In this document: positions 10,405 through 22,698 of the stretch, in pieces
Numbering within the stretch: position 1 is the first letter of the stretch
Layout: each line of letters begins with the position of its first letter
Assembly: GCA_022432975.1 (NCBI GenBank)
Contig: CM039508.1
Coordinates: 24,925,278-24,989,277, forward strand
Origin: Begonia masoniana
Taxonomy: Eukaryota > Streptophyta > Magnoliopsida > Cucurbitales > Begoniaceae
DNA: 64,000 bases
Reading direction: 5' to 3'
Translations under genes and position numbers: made by a program
The notes under the pieces: model-generated
Database searches by the model: none
Seen by the model: only the letters and a program-made list of their open reading frames with translations
What the model was told of the DNA's origin: nothing

Positions 10405-13400
10405 TGTAACGCCCCGAATTTAATAAACCCGGTTCACTACTCATAATATTGAACCGAACTATGACACTTAGAGAAAATTTTTAAAACTTCACTCAACGAT
10501 CAAATTTGATCTTATAAAAAGAACGTCAAAACTTGCAGCGGAAAACCATTTGTATAAAAGAGCATTTATATACTAATTAAAATATTAGAGACAATTGGTT
10601 GAAAGAAAACAAAAAAAATATAAAACAGAACACATCTACCGCTGAATAGTCCAAGCGGTAGAAATAGAGATAGAATAGTCTCGGCGGTAGAAGTAGAGAC
10701 AGAATACATCTTCTGCTACCGACATCCACCGCTCACATCTACCTGAACGACATCTGCCTTTCGACATCTGCCGAACGACACGTCGACTACTCTCATCTAC
10801 CGCTCAACAGTAACACTCAACCTCCACCGATACACAACATCTACCGATAGACAACTTCTACCAATTGATAACATCTACCGGTAAACAGTAACACTCAACA
10901 TCTACCGAAAGACAACATCTACCGATAGACAACTCCTACCGATTGATAACATCTATCGGTAAACAGTAACACTCAACATCTACCGATAGACAACAGAACA
11001 GCGTATCAACCATTTACACTCTAAACAAAGAACAACTCCGACTGCTAAAAGAACTTGTAAATTTTACTGAAATCATTCAAAACAACCTGACCCAATGAAA
11101 TGCTTGAAAACCAGTAAGAATCAAAGTTAGAACTAACAATGTATCATTATCCGAGAAATCTCAAAATGTATCAGAAATACTAAAAACTATCACAATCATA
11201 AAAATTCTCAGCACACTTCGACAAACATCTGTAACACCCAGTTTCATTGAACCAATTTACATAACCAACTTGTAGTGTACGTTTTATGGATAAAATTGGG
11301 AGAATTAGTGATTAGGTTAATAAATGACTAAGTAATGGCATAATGGTAAATAGAGAATTATAGTGATAACTTATTTAAGGAAAGAGGTTTTGTGATTAAT
11401 GCACTGTAACTGCCACTATTTTTCCATACTTTCTCTCTCAGCATTCAGCTCAAGCTCAACAAAGCTCTCCAGGTGATTCCCTTTCCAATTTTTCTCCAAA
11501 CTAGGTAAGTCAACTTCGATTTCGTGCTACATTGTAACTAGTGATGGTAGAGAAGAGTATAGATGTGAGCTTTGGTGAATGCTGTAGGTGGGAGTTAGTT
11601 TCGGTTTTGTGGTAAATTAAGAATGTACCATGTATAGGACACCCAAACTAGATTCCCTAGATTTCTGGATAGATTATAATGAGGTTTAGCAAAAATCTAA
11701 TTCATATTCTGTTTATGACTTAGGTGAGCAAAACTTCCGAAGTAATTTGAAACCGAGTATTTCCAGGAAGCCAGGTAAGTAGAGTATGCATGTGCCTTCG
11801 AGCCTACATTACAAAAAAGTAGAATTATGTATAGTTTGAATTTGTCTGTATGTCATGTATCATATTTTGAAAGAATACGAAAATGAATTTACATGTATGG
11901 GTATGGTAAGAAATGAACCGATTGCAACAGATAAACTATTAAGGGAACTAATCTGCCCCTTAACTTATGAAGAGGATGTATGACTTTGGGAAAATTGATC
12001 TGCTTCCCAATGGAATTTAGGATCAGATCAGCTGTTAGGGGAACTAATCCGCCCCTTAATTTATGAAGAAGATGTATGACTTTGGGAAAAATGATTCAAC
12101 TCCCAATAGAACCGAGGGATCAGATCAGAGAAAGAACGTGAATGCAACTGAGATGTGAAAGTAGAAACTGCATGACTAGGATTTATGTTTCGGTATATCA
12201 TTTCATTATTGCTTTACTTACTTAGCATTAGGCTAATAGATGAGTTTTGTGATGTAGGTGAAGAAGCCTCAGAAGGTGTGTTCTCTGAGCATGTTGAGGA
12301 CTAGGCTGGTTGGGGGAGCACTTCAATGCCACGGTTTGGTGTTCTGATGAGGCGGTTTAACTATTGTCTATTTATTAAGTTTCAGTGGTTAAGTGACTTG
12401 TGGAAGTATGCAGAGAGTTTTAATAACATTAATAGTTCTGATGATTTTAACAACTTTATGGTTTTCTTGTTCTGAGCATGAAAAACATGATTCGGTTTAG
12501 AGGTAGTTGCTTTGCTGGATATTTTTAGAAAGTTGTGGACTTATGTTGTTTTGAACTATTTTTGGTAAAATGCTCAAGCTCTTTTGGTAGTCAGGAGTTT
12601 TCTTTGTTTAGAGTGAAAATGATTGCTATGCTATTATGTTGAGTATTTTGTCTATCGGTGGATGTAGTCCCCCGGTGGATGTTGAGTGTTTTTCTATCGG
12701 TGGTTGTAGTCCACCGGTGGATGTTGAGTGTTTGTCTATCGGTGGTTGTAGTCCACCGGTGGATATTGAGTATTTGTCGTTTGTGACCGGTGGCCATGTG
12801 CGTAGGAGTGAGTATTGGATTTTTTTGTCGTTTGTGACCGGTGGATGTGAGCGTAGGAGTGAGTATTAGATTTTTGTCATTTGTGACCGGTGGATGTGTG
12901 CGTAGGAGTGAGTATTGGATTTTTGTCGTTTGTGACCGGTGGATGTGAGCGTAGGAGTGAGTATTAGATTTTTTCGTTTTATGATTGGTGGATATTGAGG
13001 GTTACTGTCGTTCGAAGGATTCGATCGGTGGACGTGAGCGGTGGCTATGGGTAGTCGACATGTCGTGTGACTGACACTTTTTACCGGTGGATGCCTTCTA
13101 TTTTCGCCTCTACCGCTGAGACTATTTTATTTCTGCTTCTGCCGTTAACATTGTTTAGCGGTGGATGGCTTTTTGTTTCTATTCTATCACTGGAACTGTG
13201 CAGCGGTGGACGTGTTCTATTTTGTTTTGTTTTCTTTCAACCAATTGTCTTTAACATTTTAATTAAATTAATAAATGTTGTTTTACACAAATGAATTTCC
13301 GCTGCAAGTTTTAACGTTTATAAAGGTCAAACTTTGACCATTGAGCGAAAAGTTGAAATTTTCTCAGAATGTCATAGTATGGTTCAGTATATTGAGTAGC

Positions 13401-14576
13401 GAACCGGGTTTATGTAATTCGGGGCGTTACAACATCAATCCATTTAAACTTCACATACAGACATTAGTCAAACCGCCTCATCAAAGCACCAAATCGTGGC
13501 ATAGATGTGCTCCATCAACTCCACCTATCCCTCTGTAAACTCAGAGAAATCACCTGTTGTAACCTCAGCACCTACATCACAGAACTCATCTATTAGCCTA
13601 ATGCTAAATAAGTAGAGTAAACATGAAATGAAATACTAAATTCATAAATCCTAATCATACAGTTTCTACTTTCACATCTCAGTTGTATTTGCGTTCGTTC
13701 TCTGATCTGATCCTTCTGTTCGATGGGAAGTGGATCAGTTTTCCCAAAGTCATAATATCCTCTACTAGATTAAGGGGCGGATTAGTTCCCTTAATAGCTG
13801 ATCTGATCCCTCTGTTCGATGGGAAGTAGATCAGTTTTTCAAAGTCATAACATCCTCTTCTCGATTAAGGGGCGGATTAGTTCTCTTAATAGTTTGTCTG
13901 ATTCAAACTACCCATGTCTTACCATGCCATTACATGTAAATTCTTTTTCGTGTTCTTTCATAAACATGATGCATGACATACTGAAAACATACAAACAAGC
14001 ATAAATCCTACTGTTTTGTGATGTAGGCCCGAAGGCACACACGTACTCTACTTACCTGGCTTCCTGGAAAAGCTTGGTTTCAAACTACTTCGGGTTTTGC
14101 TCGATCCTAAAACCGTAGACAAAGTATTAGTTAGATCTTTACTAAACTTCATTCTAAACTATCCAGAAATCTAAGGAAACTAGTTGAAAGCTTTGTTCCT
14201 CGAGCATTCACGATTCATCACCAAAACCTGAACTCAGCTCTCACTCACAGCATTCCTAAAACACTCATTCTACCGTAAACCAATCATCAAATGCATATCC
14301 TATATTCATCCTAAATCATCAGCAAAAAGAAATCAAGGAAGAACTCACCTAAGTTGAAGAAGACTCAGAGTGAAAAATCGCTAGAGAAGTTGGCTGAGCT
14401 GAGCTGAAAGAGGAAAGTGAAGAAACAGTGGCGGCTATCCTTCACTAAACCCTCCATTTATAACACATACTACACAAATTACACATATGCCCTTGACTAA
14501 CAAACTTTAACCTATTTAAGCAGCCAATCAAAATCACTTACTTCAATAAAATAAAAGCCACGTACCGGTTGCTACA
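10405..14576 (-). repeat. 5' LTR of the gypsy element (LTR-A), split by a solo LTR
   Basis: In plus coordinates it starts TGTAACGCCCCG and ends GGTTGCTACA. Removing the inserted solo LTR and one target duplication leaves about 1965 bp, equal in length to the related LTR at 28463-30427. It contains about 15 ctaccgatagac-type motifs (10635-10990) and two copies of a unit containing ccgccccttaa (here aaggggcgg at 13770 and 13866). Confidence 0.87.
11230..13431 (+). repeat. solo LTR (LTR-B) nested in LTR-A, target duplication ACATC
   Basis: Starts TGTAACACCC and ends GGGGCGTTACA. The five bases before (11225-11229) and after (13432-13436) are both ACATC. Internal sequence belongs to the same family as LTR-A but in opposite orientation. 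It carries ctatcggtggatg motifs (12650-13030) and two ccgccccttaa-containing units. With no internal region and an intact duplication, it formed by recombination between the LTRs of a complete element. Confidence 0.92.
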
Positions 14577-15346
14577 CTTGGTACGAATGATCATCCTTCA
14601 GGTACTTCCTCCTTAATCCAATTCCATATTCCAAAGTGTCTTTAATGATTATTACACTTATAGCGTAACTTTCATTCATTTTTCTGGTGATAATCCTTTC
14701 AATTTAACACCTAAATATAAACTTGAACGTAAAATTTTAAACGTTTCTTCTATGAACTATATTCCTCAAGATATATTGATTTCCCAAATAAAATCTAAAT
14801 TTCATATATTTTCAATTGGTGATTGATCTAAACAAATTTAAATCTAAGCTCCCCAATTTTCTTTGGGCTGCCATAGTCTCAAAATTTAAAAATTTGTCAA
14901 CTAGAATTTTGTCAAGACTCGACCCGAAGAGCTCCAAAGAATCAGGATTCCCAAAATGGGAAGTTCAAACCAACAACAACGACCTGGTTAACTAACCGAC
15001 ATTCCCTAAGTGGGAACCTTCACACACAATCCTACCTAGCATCCCGAATTAGGATATCATCATCAATTCAATCCAACCAAAAGATATATATTTCATAAAT
15101 TGAAATATCCACATCATCATTCTCATCAATCTCTACATCAAAATACTCATGCGAAAGCTAAACAAAATAAGTACATAAGTCGGTCACGACATGTGACTTT
15201 ATCACCCAAAAGTCCTATGCATCTTTGTACACTGTACCTTGCCTCGGTTTCTCCGTCCTGGTGAACGTCCTCGCTATCTGAAAAATACAAATATCCACCA
15301 AATGAGTCTGTGGCCCAGCAAATAAATTTAACGACTAAACTAGTTA
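14577..15346. other. non-genic repeat-derived stretch
   Basis: AT-rich with no plausible ORF. Recurrent words such as 'cattccctaagtgggaacctt' style segments and a gypsy-LTR-like composition suggest an old minus-strand LTR, continued at 16431-17158 and after 19447. I cannot place its ends. Confidence 0.4.
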
Positions 15347-15351
15347 GCCTA

Positions 15352-16425
15352 TGTAACAACCCAGCCCCCGTAACCCGAGGGTTTACACCGAGCTGTGCGG
15401 TACCATCCCCGCCACGTGGCTTCCTTTTCTGTTCGCCACGTGTACTCACAGAACTTTCCCCTCCCTGTAGGTTATTTTTGCCTTCCTCCCCACTCGAACC
15501 CAGGACCTCAGGGTTAAGTACCTGGGCTACAAGTGAGGAGTACCACTTGGGCTAGTAGCTCAAGTGGTACTTCTCACTTGTAGCCCAGGTACTTAACCCT
15601 GAGGTCCTGGGTTCGAGTGGGGAGGAAGGCAAAAATAACCTACAGGGAGGGAAAAGTTCTGTGAGTACACGTGGCGAACAAAAAAGGAAGCCACGTGGCG
15701 GGGATGGTACAGCACAGCTCGGTGTAAACCCTCGCCTTTTATTGTAACAACCCGGCCCCCGTAACCCGAGGGTTTACACCGAGCTGTGCGGTACCATCCC
15801 CGCCACGGGTACTCCTCACTTGTAGCCCAGGTACTTAACCCTGAGGTCCTGGGTTCGAGTGGGGAGGAAGGCAAAAATAACCTACAGGGAGGGGAAAGTT
15901 CTGTGAGTACACGTGGCGAACAGAAAAGGAAGCCACGTGGCGGGGATGGTACCGCACAGCTTGGTGTAAACCCTCGGGTTACGGGGGCCGGGTTGTGACA
16001 ATAAAAGGCGCCTTTTATTGTAACAACCCGGCCCCCGTAACCCGAGGGTTTACACCGAGCTGTGCGGTACCATCCCCGCCACGTGGCTTCCTTTTCTGTT
16101 CGCCACGTGTACTCACAGAACTTTCCCCTCCCTGTAGGTTATTTTTGCCTTCCTCCCCACTCGAACCCAGGACCTCAGGGTTAAGTACCTGGGCTACAAG
16201 TGAGGAGTACCACTTGAGCTACTAGCCCAAGTGGTACTCCTCACTTGTAGCCTAGGTACTTAACCCTGAGATCCTGGGTTCGAGTGGGGAGGAAGGCAAA
16301 AATAACCTACAGGGAGGGGAAAGTTCTGTGAGTACACGTGGCGAACAGAAAAAGAAGCCACGTGGCGGGGATGGTACCGCACAGCTCGGTGTAAACCCTC
16401 GGGTTACGGGGGCCGGGTTGTTACA
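15352..16425. mobile_element. palindromic array of SINE-like units with TG...CA ends and GCCTA duplication
   Basis: Begins TGTAACAACCC and ends GGGTTGTTACA. It is flanked by perfect 5-bp direct repeats GCCTA (15347-15351 and 16426-16430). Inside are three head-to-head palindromes of a roughly 200-bp module: 15352-15743, 15743-16000 (left arm shortened) and 16019-16425 (407 bp, nearly complete). Palindromes 2 and 3 are joined by the 18-bp perfect palindrome ataaaaggcgccttttat (16001-16018). Each right arm has RNA polymerase III-like boxes: A (TAGCTCAAGTGG, 15556-15567) and B (GGTTCGAGTGG, 15610-15620). TG...CA with a 5-bp duplication indicates integrase-type insertion, while the boxes suggest tRNA-derived SINE ancestry. 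I do not recognise a described family. Confidence 0.75.
15551..15743 (+). repeat. tRNA-related SINE-like arm with A and B boxes
   Basis: Box A TAGCTCAAGTGG and box B GGTTCGAGTGG are 42 bp apart, within tRNA-promoter range. A GC-rich body follows, ending in ccttttattg. It is inverted relative to 15352-15554. It is not a tRNA gene: no cloverleaf and no discriminator end. The same arm recurs at about 15808-16000 and 16219-16425. Confidence 0.6.
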
Positions 16426-16430
16426 GCCTA

Positions 16431-17153
16431 AACCCTATCCACACTATCCAGGCTCATACGCCATCCTCCACCTAATCTTGATTATTTTGAAATCATCTTA
16501 AATCAAATATGTTTTTTATTTGAAATCCATATCATTTATATAAAAATGCATGCAGGTTCGTAATTTGAACCATTTAAAATCCATTATCCATGTTTTAAAA
16601 CCATTTTCAGCAATTAAATAAATCCGATGCAATTAAAATAATGATACAGGATTTAAAACAATTTTTCCTTCTATCACATTTCCAAAACAACAGTTTTTAA
16701 CATTCAAATTGATATGTCAAAAATGCAATCTACTTTAATTGACTCATATGTGTTGAGCTCCGACCTGCAAACACGGTGCAAGCAACTTGAAAGAAGATCT
16801 TTACTTCCCTGGTTAGCAAAACCAAGAAATCTGAAAATGAAAGATGCAAATGGAATATCAAAAGTGCTCGGAATGAAACGAAATTTTAAGGGAGTTTAGT
16901 GAAGTGAGTGAGGTGTGTGCTGGTGGAAAACGTGGTCCATATTCATTGATATGAAGAAGTTATGGAATGTTTCTGAGAATCGGCCAATGGTGCTATTATG
17001 AAGCTTTTGGCAAGAGTTTTTTTTCCAAGGAAGAGAACTCGATAAGGATCGGTTACGGCCACTTCTTGATACTTTCCACTCTTAAAAAAATGGAGAAGAA
17101 GATGACAAAATCCGTTCTTACAAGCTACCAAGCTTGAAGAATGGTTTCGGGGC
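16431..17153. other. non-genic stretch between palindromic array and solo LTR
   Basis: AT-rich. One short open frame (16714-16899) has no recognisable motif. It is probably continuous with 14577-15346 and with 19448 onward, forming the older repeat into which the palindromic array and LTR-G inserted. Confidence 0.4.
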
Positions 17154-17158
17154 GCAAT

Positions 17159-19442
17159 TGTCACGACCCTTTTCCGTATCCTAGTGAAATTTTTTTTTTA
17201 TACACCTTTACTTTAACTGTACATAGGGTGAAATCTAAATCGAAGTCGAAATCGGAATTGAAATCGAAGATCGTTTGGTAAATCATTTAAAACAATTACT
17301 AAAACAAATAAACTTAAACTTAAAAACAATTAAATCGTTTAAAACTATTAATTAAATAAATAAAATCTCTTTTTTTTTTTTTTTATAAAACAACATAGCG
17401 ATCAGTCGCCCAAAATAAGGGGCGACTGATCGTCCCATAGGCGATTGCAACAGGCGACTAGTCGCCTGTTGCAAGTCGCCACGCTCTGGATTTCTCCAGA
17501 GAGCGTCGCCTTTAAATCGCCCAAGAGGCGATTGCTCGCCACCAAGGAGCGAGCAATCGGCATGCTCTCTGGAATTCCTCGAGAGAGCACAGCTCCTTTA
17601 TTCCTTCTTCTTTCTTCTGTTCTCTTTTCTTCCTCCTACGCCCTACACTCCCCATTCTAACACAAAACACTCAACAACAAAACATAACACTCATCAACCT
17701 CTTCTCCTTTCCCACTACTTCTTCACCCAAATCTTTACATACCTCCATAAAATATCCTCCAAACATAACATTTTACTTGAATACTCAAAACCCACAATTC
17801 ACGTTAAACACAATCAAATTTTGTAAAAACGAACTGCGTGGTTCCGTTTAAAAGTGTAACATTTTCTTTCCTGTTAGAAAAAAACATCAAAACACTATAA
17901 AATACAACATATTATCTGTTCAGTCATCAAACATCCTAAAACGTATCAACATCTACGATAAATCTATCTAATCCATAATTATCCCAAACATTACCAAAAC
18001 TCTCAAAAGTCGTCTAACCATGAGTTAACCAGCCCTGCCAAAACACACTCCGCCGCCACGAGCTCCGTCCACCGACTGACTACACTTGATCATCGTAGGG
18101 AGGTTCCTCACCTTCGTTCTCGTCACCTACATCATACGATAAATACATTAAGCCTAATGCTTAGTAAGGAGCGTACTAAACATAACATTACATATATGCA
18201 TGACATTTGTAAAACAGTTTCATTTCGTTTTCTTTTCGTTAAACCATTTTCTTGCCCCATGAGAAACACATGACTTGCCCCGTGAGAAACACATGACTTG
18301 CCCCGTGAGAAACACGTCGTTCGGAATTCATGATCGTTCTTTAATTTGACATTATATAAAACATGCTCATAAATAGTTCGTATGCACTTTAATAAAATAT
18401 GATACATGAAGAGAGACATACGTATAAGTACCTATCGAACGACCACTAACTAATCACTAAGGCACTACTTAAGCTACCCGCCTTACCACCAACCCCTATA
18501 ACTACCTAATTTCATCACAACCATCATTATCAACATCGTTATGACGTAGGGCCTAAGTTGCCGGAAACCTAACACTCACTTACCTGGCGTCCTAGATATG
18601 CCGAGCACCGTCCTTTGAGCTTGGGTTACCTAGGGCATTTAACAACACATCATTAATATCGACTCTCAAACATCAAATCTAAACAAATCGACGTCTCGAG
18701 CTAGGACAAATTCTTCTAAAACTTTAATTCATTTCATTCGAGCATTTCATCGAGCACTTGGTGCTCACTAACTTCAAAACTCCATTAATGGTGCTCAACT
18801 ACATTTCCATCAACCTAACTTAACACTAAATATCAACCAACACCATTAATCTACTCCAACAACCTTCATAATCACTAATACATCATCAATGAGTATAAAT
18901 AAACAACCCTATCGATTTCTAACAAAATCCATAAATTTATTCACAAACCCTAAATCAAAATAGACCCTAAAACCACCAATAAACTTGTCTAGAGTGTAGA
19001 GCTTACCTAAAAGATTGATTTGTTGAAGAAAGTAGAAGGGAAAATCGCCGAAAAAAGGAGGATCGCCGGTGTTGAGAGGTTTGGCGATGGAGGAGAGGAA
19101 AATGTCGCGAGGGAGAGGGAGAACCGTGGAGGAGAGGAAAAGTGAGGGAGAAAAGAGAAAGAAAACCCTTTTTAATTAAAGAATTTGACTTTCTTAATTA
19201 CCTAATTGCCCTTAGTTAACTTCTTAACTTAAATCATTATTTTGTCTATCGGTTTAACTTCTCCAAAATTTCCTTATTCCTCCAAATATTTCTATTTATT
19301 CTTAGGGTCTCAACGAAACTTTCCGTTCGCCATTTGAACTTAATTTATTATTTCTACGAATTATCACTCTCTAATTGATTAAAATATTAAAATTCGAAAC
19401 TTATAGCTCGAAATCCCTAAAACGAATTTCTCGGGCGTTACA
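17159..19442. repeat. solo LTR (LTR-G), target duplication GCAAT
   Basis: Starts TGTCACGACCC and ends CGGGCGTTACA (2284 bp). GCAAT flanks it at 17154-17158 and 19443-19447. The internal words 'cctacatcata' and 'aagcctaatgcttagtaagg' place it among gypsy LTRs like A-E and suggest minus orientation. It contains the hairpin cluster at 17399-17589. A truncated relative lies at about 60428-62026. Confidence 0.9.
17399..17589. repeat. cluster of five hairpins inside LTR-G
   Basis: Successive inverted repeats: cgatcagtcgcc/ggcgactgatcg (17399-17432); a perfect 26-28 bp palindrome centred on ACTAGT (about 17460); cgctctgga/tccagagagcg (17482-17505); cgattgctcgc/gcgagcaatcg (17529-17559); and tgctctct/agagagca (17563-17589). 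It is GC-rich in an AT-rich LTR and would be strongly structured as RNA. Confidence 0.75.
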
Positions 19443-19447
19443 GCAAT

Positions 19448-20093
19448 CCCTCGGTTGTTGTCAACCAAGCTTACCTTGGTGCCTCTTGCTCCAAGCTCTT
19501 CTAATGGAGAGAAGAAAATCCGAGTGTGCTCATTAACATCAGTCGAAAAAACGTACAAGCACCAATACCATGGGCCTAACGATGGTAGGTTAGGGTTTTG
19601 AGTGGGTTGGGCCTTCATTTGGGCTTGCAAGCCATGTCTTCAACTTCAAGTGGGTCAAACCTTTAACTAAGTCACCAACTAATCCTAATATTCATCTAAT
19701 CCTAAAATGCCTAACATGCATGCATATAATATAGTTTAACAAGAAAGACAAATGTTTGCCAATAAACTTGACATAAAAAAAAGTACAAATATCAAAGCTC
19801 GAGAAGACAAATTCTTATGTGAGCATTAAGGTCGCCTCTCTTGTCCTTCCACATGATGAGATGTTTTGGTTGGTCCACGTCCATAGCGTTAATCTCTCTT
19901 TCACCGGTAGGACTGTAGGACTCACAAATTGCTACCCCGCGAGGTTTAGGGACTTTCAACCCAAGGAGGATGTACAGTTAATCTCTCAGTATTTTCATAG
20001 TCATACTATCACACACGAAGAGGCGACACTAGCTCAGTGGGTTTTTATATTACCACAATTTTCCTTCTCCCTTCTTCCTAAATGCATCCTTTA
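19448..20093. other. non-genic stretch
   Basis: No gene recognised. A 91-codon open frame (19819-20094) has no family motif. Upstream sequence probably continues the repeat interrupted by LTR-G. Confidence 0.4.
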
Positions 20094-21194
20094 AAATAGT
20101 TATAAAGCACGTGTCATGTATTTTTAAAGCAACACACTCACCCATGCAATGATATTTGAAATCAGTGGGTTCAACTCAATGCAGTGGTTTTGAAAACCAA
20201 ATATGCTCAATTCAATGCAAGTTATCATTTCAAAACATTTCTATAAAATATTTGAAATAAACCATTTTCACAATTCACAATTCATTATCAATTTGAATAA
20301 AAACAATATGAAATTTCTAACTTCAACATCGAATTTCACTTCAATCATTCCAATCAATTCTTCATTCAATTTAACCAAAAATCTCAATCTATCAAGATTC
20401 AAATCGGAATTGAAATCTATCTCCACCTATCAAGACAATAAAGTCTAAATTAGCTATTTTAATCGTTAGAGATATTTACCGTATGTCAGTTCCACTTCTT
20501 TTCTCGAAATCTCCACCGACCCCAACTATTTCTACGCCAAAACACTCCTCTCGACGTGCTGATCACTTTACTCTAAAGGGCAGATCAACGATTCACACTG
20601 GTCGGTTCTTCTCTGCTTTCTTCTCCTCCCTCTCTGTTTTTTTCGTTCTTAAATAGTTATAAAGCACGTGTCATGTATTTTTAAAGCAACACACTCACCC
20701 ATGCAATGATATTTGAAATCAGTGGGTTCAACTCAATGCAGTGGTTTTGAAAACCAAATATGCTCAATTCAATGCAAGTTATCATTTCAAAACATTTCTA
20801 TAAAATATTTGAAATAAACCATTTTCACAATTCACAATTCATTATCAATTTGAATAAAAACAATATGAAATTTCTAACTTCAACATCGAATTTCACTTCA
20901 ATCATTCCAATCAATTCTTCATTCAATTTAACCAAAAATCTCAATCTATCAAGATTCAAACGGAATTGAAATCTATCTCCACCTATCAAGACAATAAAGT
21001 CTAAATTAGCTATTTTAATCGTTAGAGATATTTACCGTATGTCAGTTCCACTTCTTTTCTCGAAATCTCCACCGACCCCAACTATTTCTACGCCAAAACA
21101 CTCCTCTCGACGTGCTGATCACTTTACTCTAAAGGGCAGATCAACGATTCACACTGGTCGGTTCTTCTCTGCTTTCTTCTCCCTCTCTGTTTTT

Positions 21195-21203
<9 letters not shown>
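20094..21203. repeat. 557-bp direct tandem duplication
   Basis: Copy 1 (20094-20650) and copy 2 (20651-about 21203) both begin aaatagttataaagcacg and end at a tttttttcgttct run. They differ by a few small indels, such as one base in a caaatcgg word and three bases in a ctcctccc run, so the duplication is recent. Small open frames inside are duplicated with it and are not genes. Confidence 0.92.

Positions 21204-21233
<30 letters not shown>
21200..21233. repeat. (CT)n microsatellite
   Basis: About 16 uninterrupted CT units at the end of the second 557-bp copy. Confidence 0.95.
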
Positions 21234-21235
<2 letters not shown>

Positions 21236-22260
21236 CCCTCTTTTCTTCTGTACGTCTTTCTTCTCCATGTAATAGTCACAAAAAAATGCCACTTACCCTT
21301 TTGAAATAGTATTTTTAGGTTAATTTACATAAAAACCAAATTTTATCTAATAAAATACCATTTTGCCATTTAGTTCTTGATTATTTACCAACCAACCAAA
21401 CTTAATTAATTCTTAACCCCCATTAATTTTAATCTAACCCAATTAAATTAGTTTTAATCTAATTATTTTTAATATATTTCAGTTCATCAAATTTTGCCTC
21501 TTACGTTATTCTTTCATCAATACAACTTTTACAACCTCTAATTACATATTATTTATAATGTGCATTCAAAATTACATTTTTACATCTAAAGTCTTAAAAT
21601 TCCCCAACTTCTATCTCATAAATTATATTCCTCAAATTGGTAATTGAAAAATCTAATGTTCATATTTCCTCAAATTTGTATCTGACTATACATTTCAACA
21701 AATGACTATACTCATGTCTAACATTTCTAAGATCCTTAACACATCAACTTATCAGTGGTCAATTGTATCATCAATTCAATTTTACATCCAACTCTTTTCC
21801 TAAACTACGATTACTATAAATTGTTATCTTACTTAATTTCTCTTTCCTTCATAATTTATTTATTAAATTTAACGTCCATATCCTTGAGTAATGATCAACC
21901 TAACTATCTCATTTCTTATAGAAATCTGCACGTAAGTTACTTAGCCTTATGATAATCACCTATAACCTCAACATAAAGTATAACATTATTTTTAATTCCT
22001 CAAGTCACCTTATACATATCCACCCAAATAACTACTTAACATTAATTAACCTTTTGAACTAAATCGTAAGGCATATTCTTGCATTATTTTCTCCTAGCTT
22101 CTCTTACCATAATATCTTATAAGTAATCATAATAAAAAAATAATAATAAGGATTCAATGATTAAACTTGTAAAAGAAAACGTACTTACTGTCGAGGAAGC
22201 TTTTCCATGATGACGCTAGTATTGTTAGGCAGTTTATAGAAATGATTTTAACCAAGTTTT
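21234..22260. other. AT-rich non-genic stretch, possible retroelement interior
   Basis: No ORF of note. It lies inside (5' to 3' on the minus strand) the primer-binding site at 22261, so it could be decayed interior of that element, but I see no gag or pol blocks. Confidence 0.35.
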
Positions 22261-22272
22261 GCTCTAATACCA
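22261..22272 (-). promoter_or_regulatory. degenerate tRNA-Met primer-binding site
   Basis: The minus strand reads TGGTATTAGAGC, one mismatch from the classic plant site, five bases inside the LTR start at 22278. Confidence 0.75.
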
Positions 22273-22698
22273 TTAACTGTAACTCCTTGTGATGCACTGT
22301 TTCTACTTTTAACTTTTAAGTCGTTTATTTTTGTTGAAAACATAAAAGGAATAAGTGTCATTCTTTTAAAAATGTGAACAACGGAAAACTTTGAAACAAT
22401 CCCAATTAAAAAACTTTAAATTTAAATAAACATGTCTTTAAGGTCGTTTCCAAAACAAACACTTGATAAAGGAGTCGTAAATAAAAATTGAAATTTTGTA
22501 AAATAGTAGTTATAAATTTGAAATTCTCTTTTAAATATCATTTTTCTTATTTATTTCTTGGTCAATCTTGCATTAACAACCATGTAATCTCGCCACTTAG
22601 AGCACCTTATCAACTGCATCTTTCATTTGTTTCATTCCTCAGACATGTCAATATTATTCTCACCTACATCACAAACTTCATCTCTAAGTCTAACACCC

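Larger units (their letters stand above)
8238..14576 (-). mobile_element. Ty3/gypsy retrotransposon, 5' half, interrupted by the copia element
   Basis: Read on the minus strand: 5' LTR (14576 to 10405, itself carrying a solo LTR), tRNA-Met primer-binding site, leader, gag, two zinc knuckles, protease and reverse transcriptase. The RT stops mid-domain at 8238, where the copia LTR begins. RNase H, integrase and the 3' LTR should lie left of the window beyond the copia 5' LTR. Several nonsense codons and two frameshifts show that it is dead and older than both insertions into it. Confidence 0.9.

Noticed and set aside
12636..12869. 77-codon repeat protein in LTR-B
   Set aside because: Translation of short tandem LTR motifs; not a gene.
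15556..15625. tRNA gene
   Set aside because: A and B boxes are present, but no cloverleaf with acceptor stem pairing, and the unit continues as a repeated palindromic element.
15147..16225. Several 60-100 codon ORFs in the palindromic array
   Set aside because: They repeat with the palindrome on both strands and have no family features.
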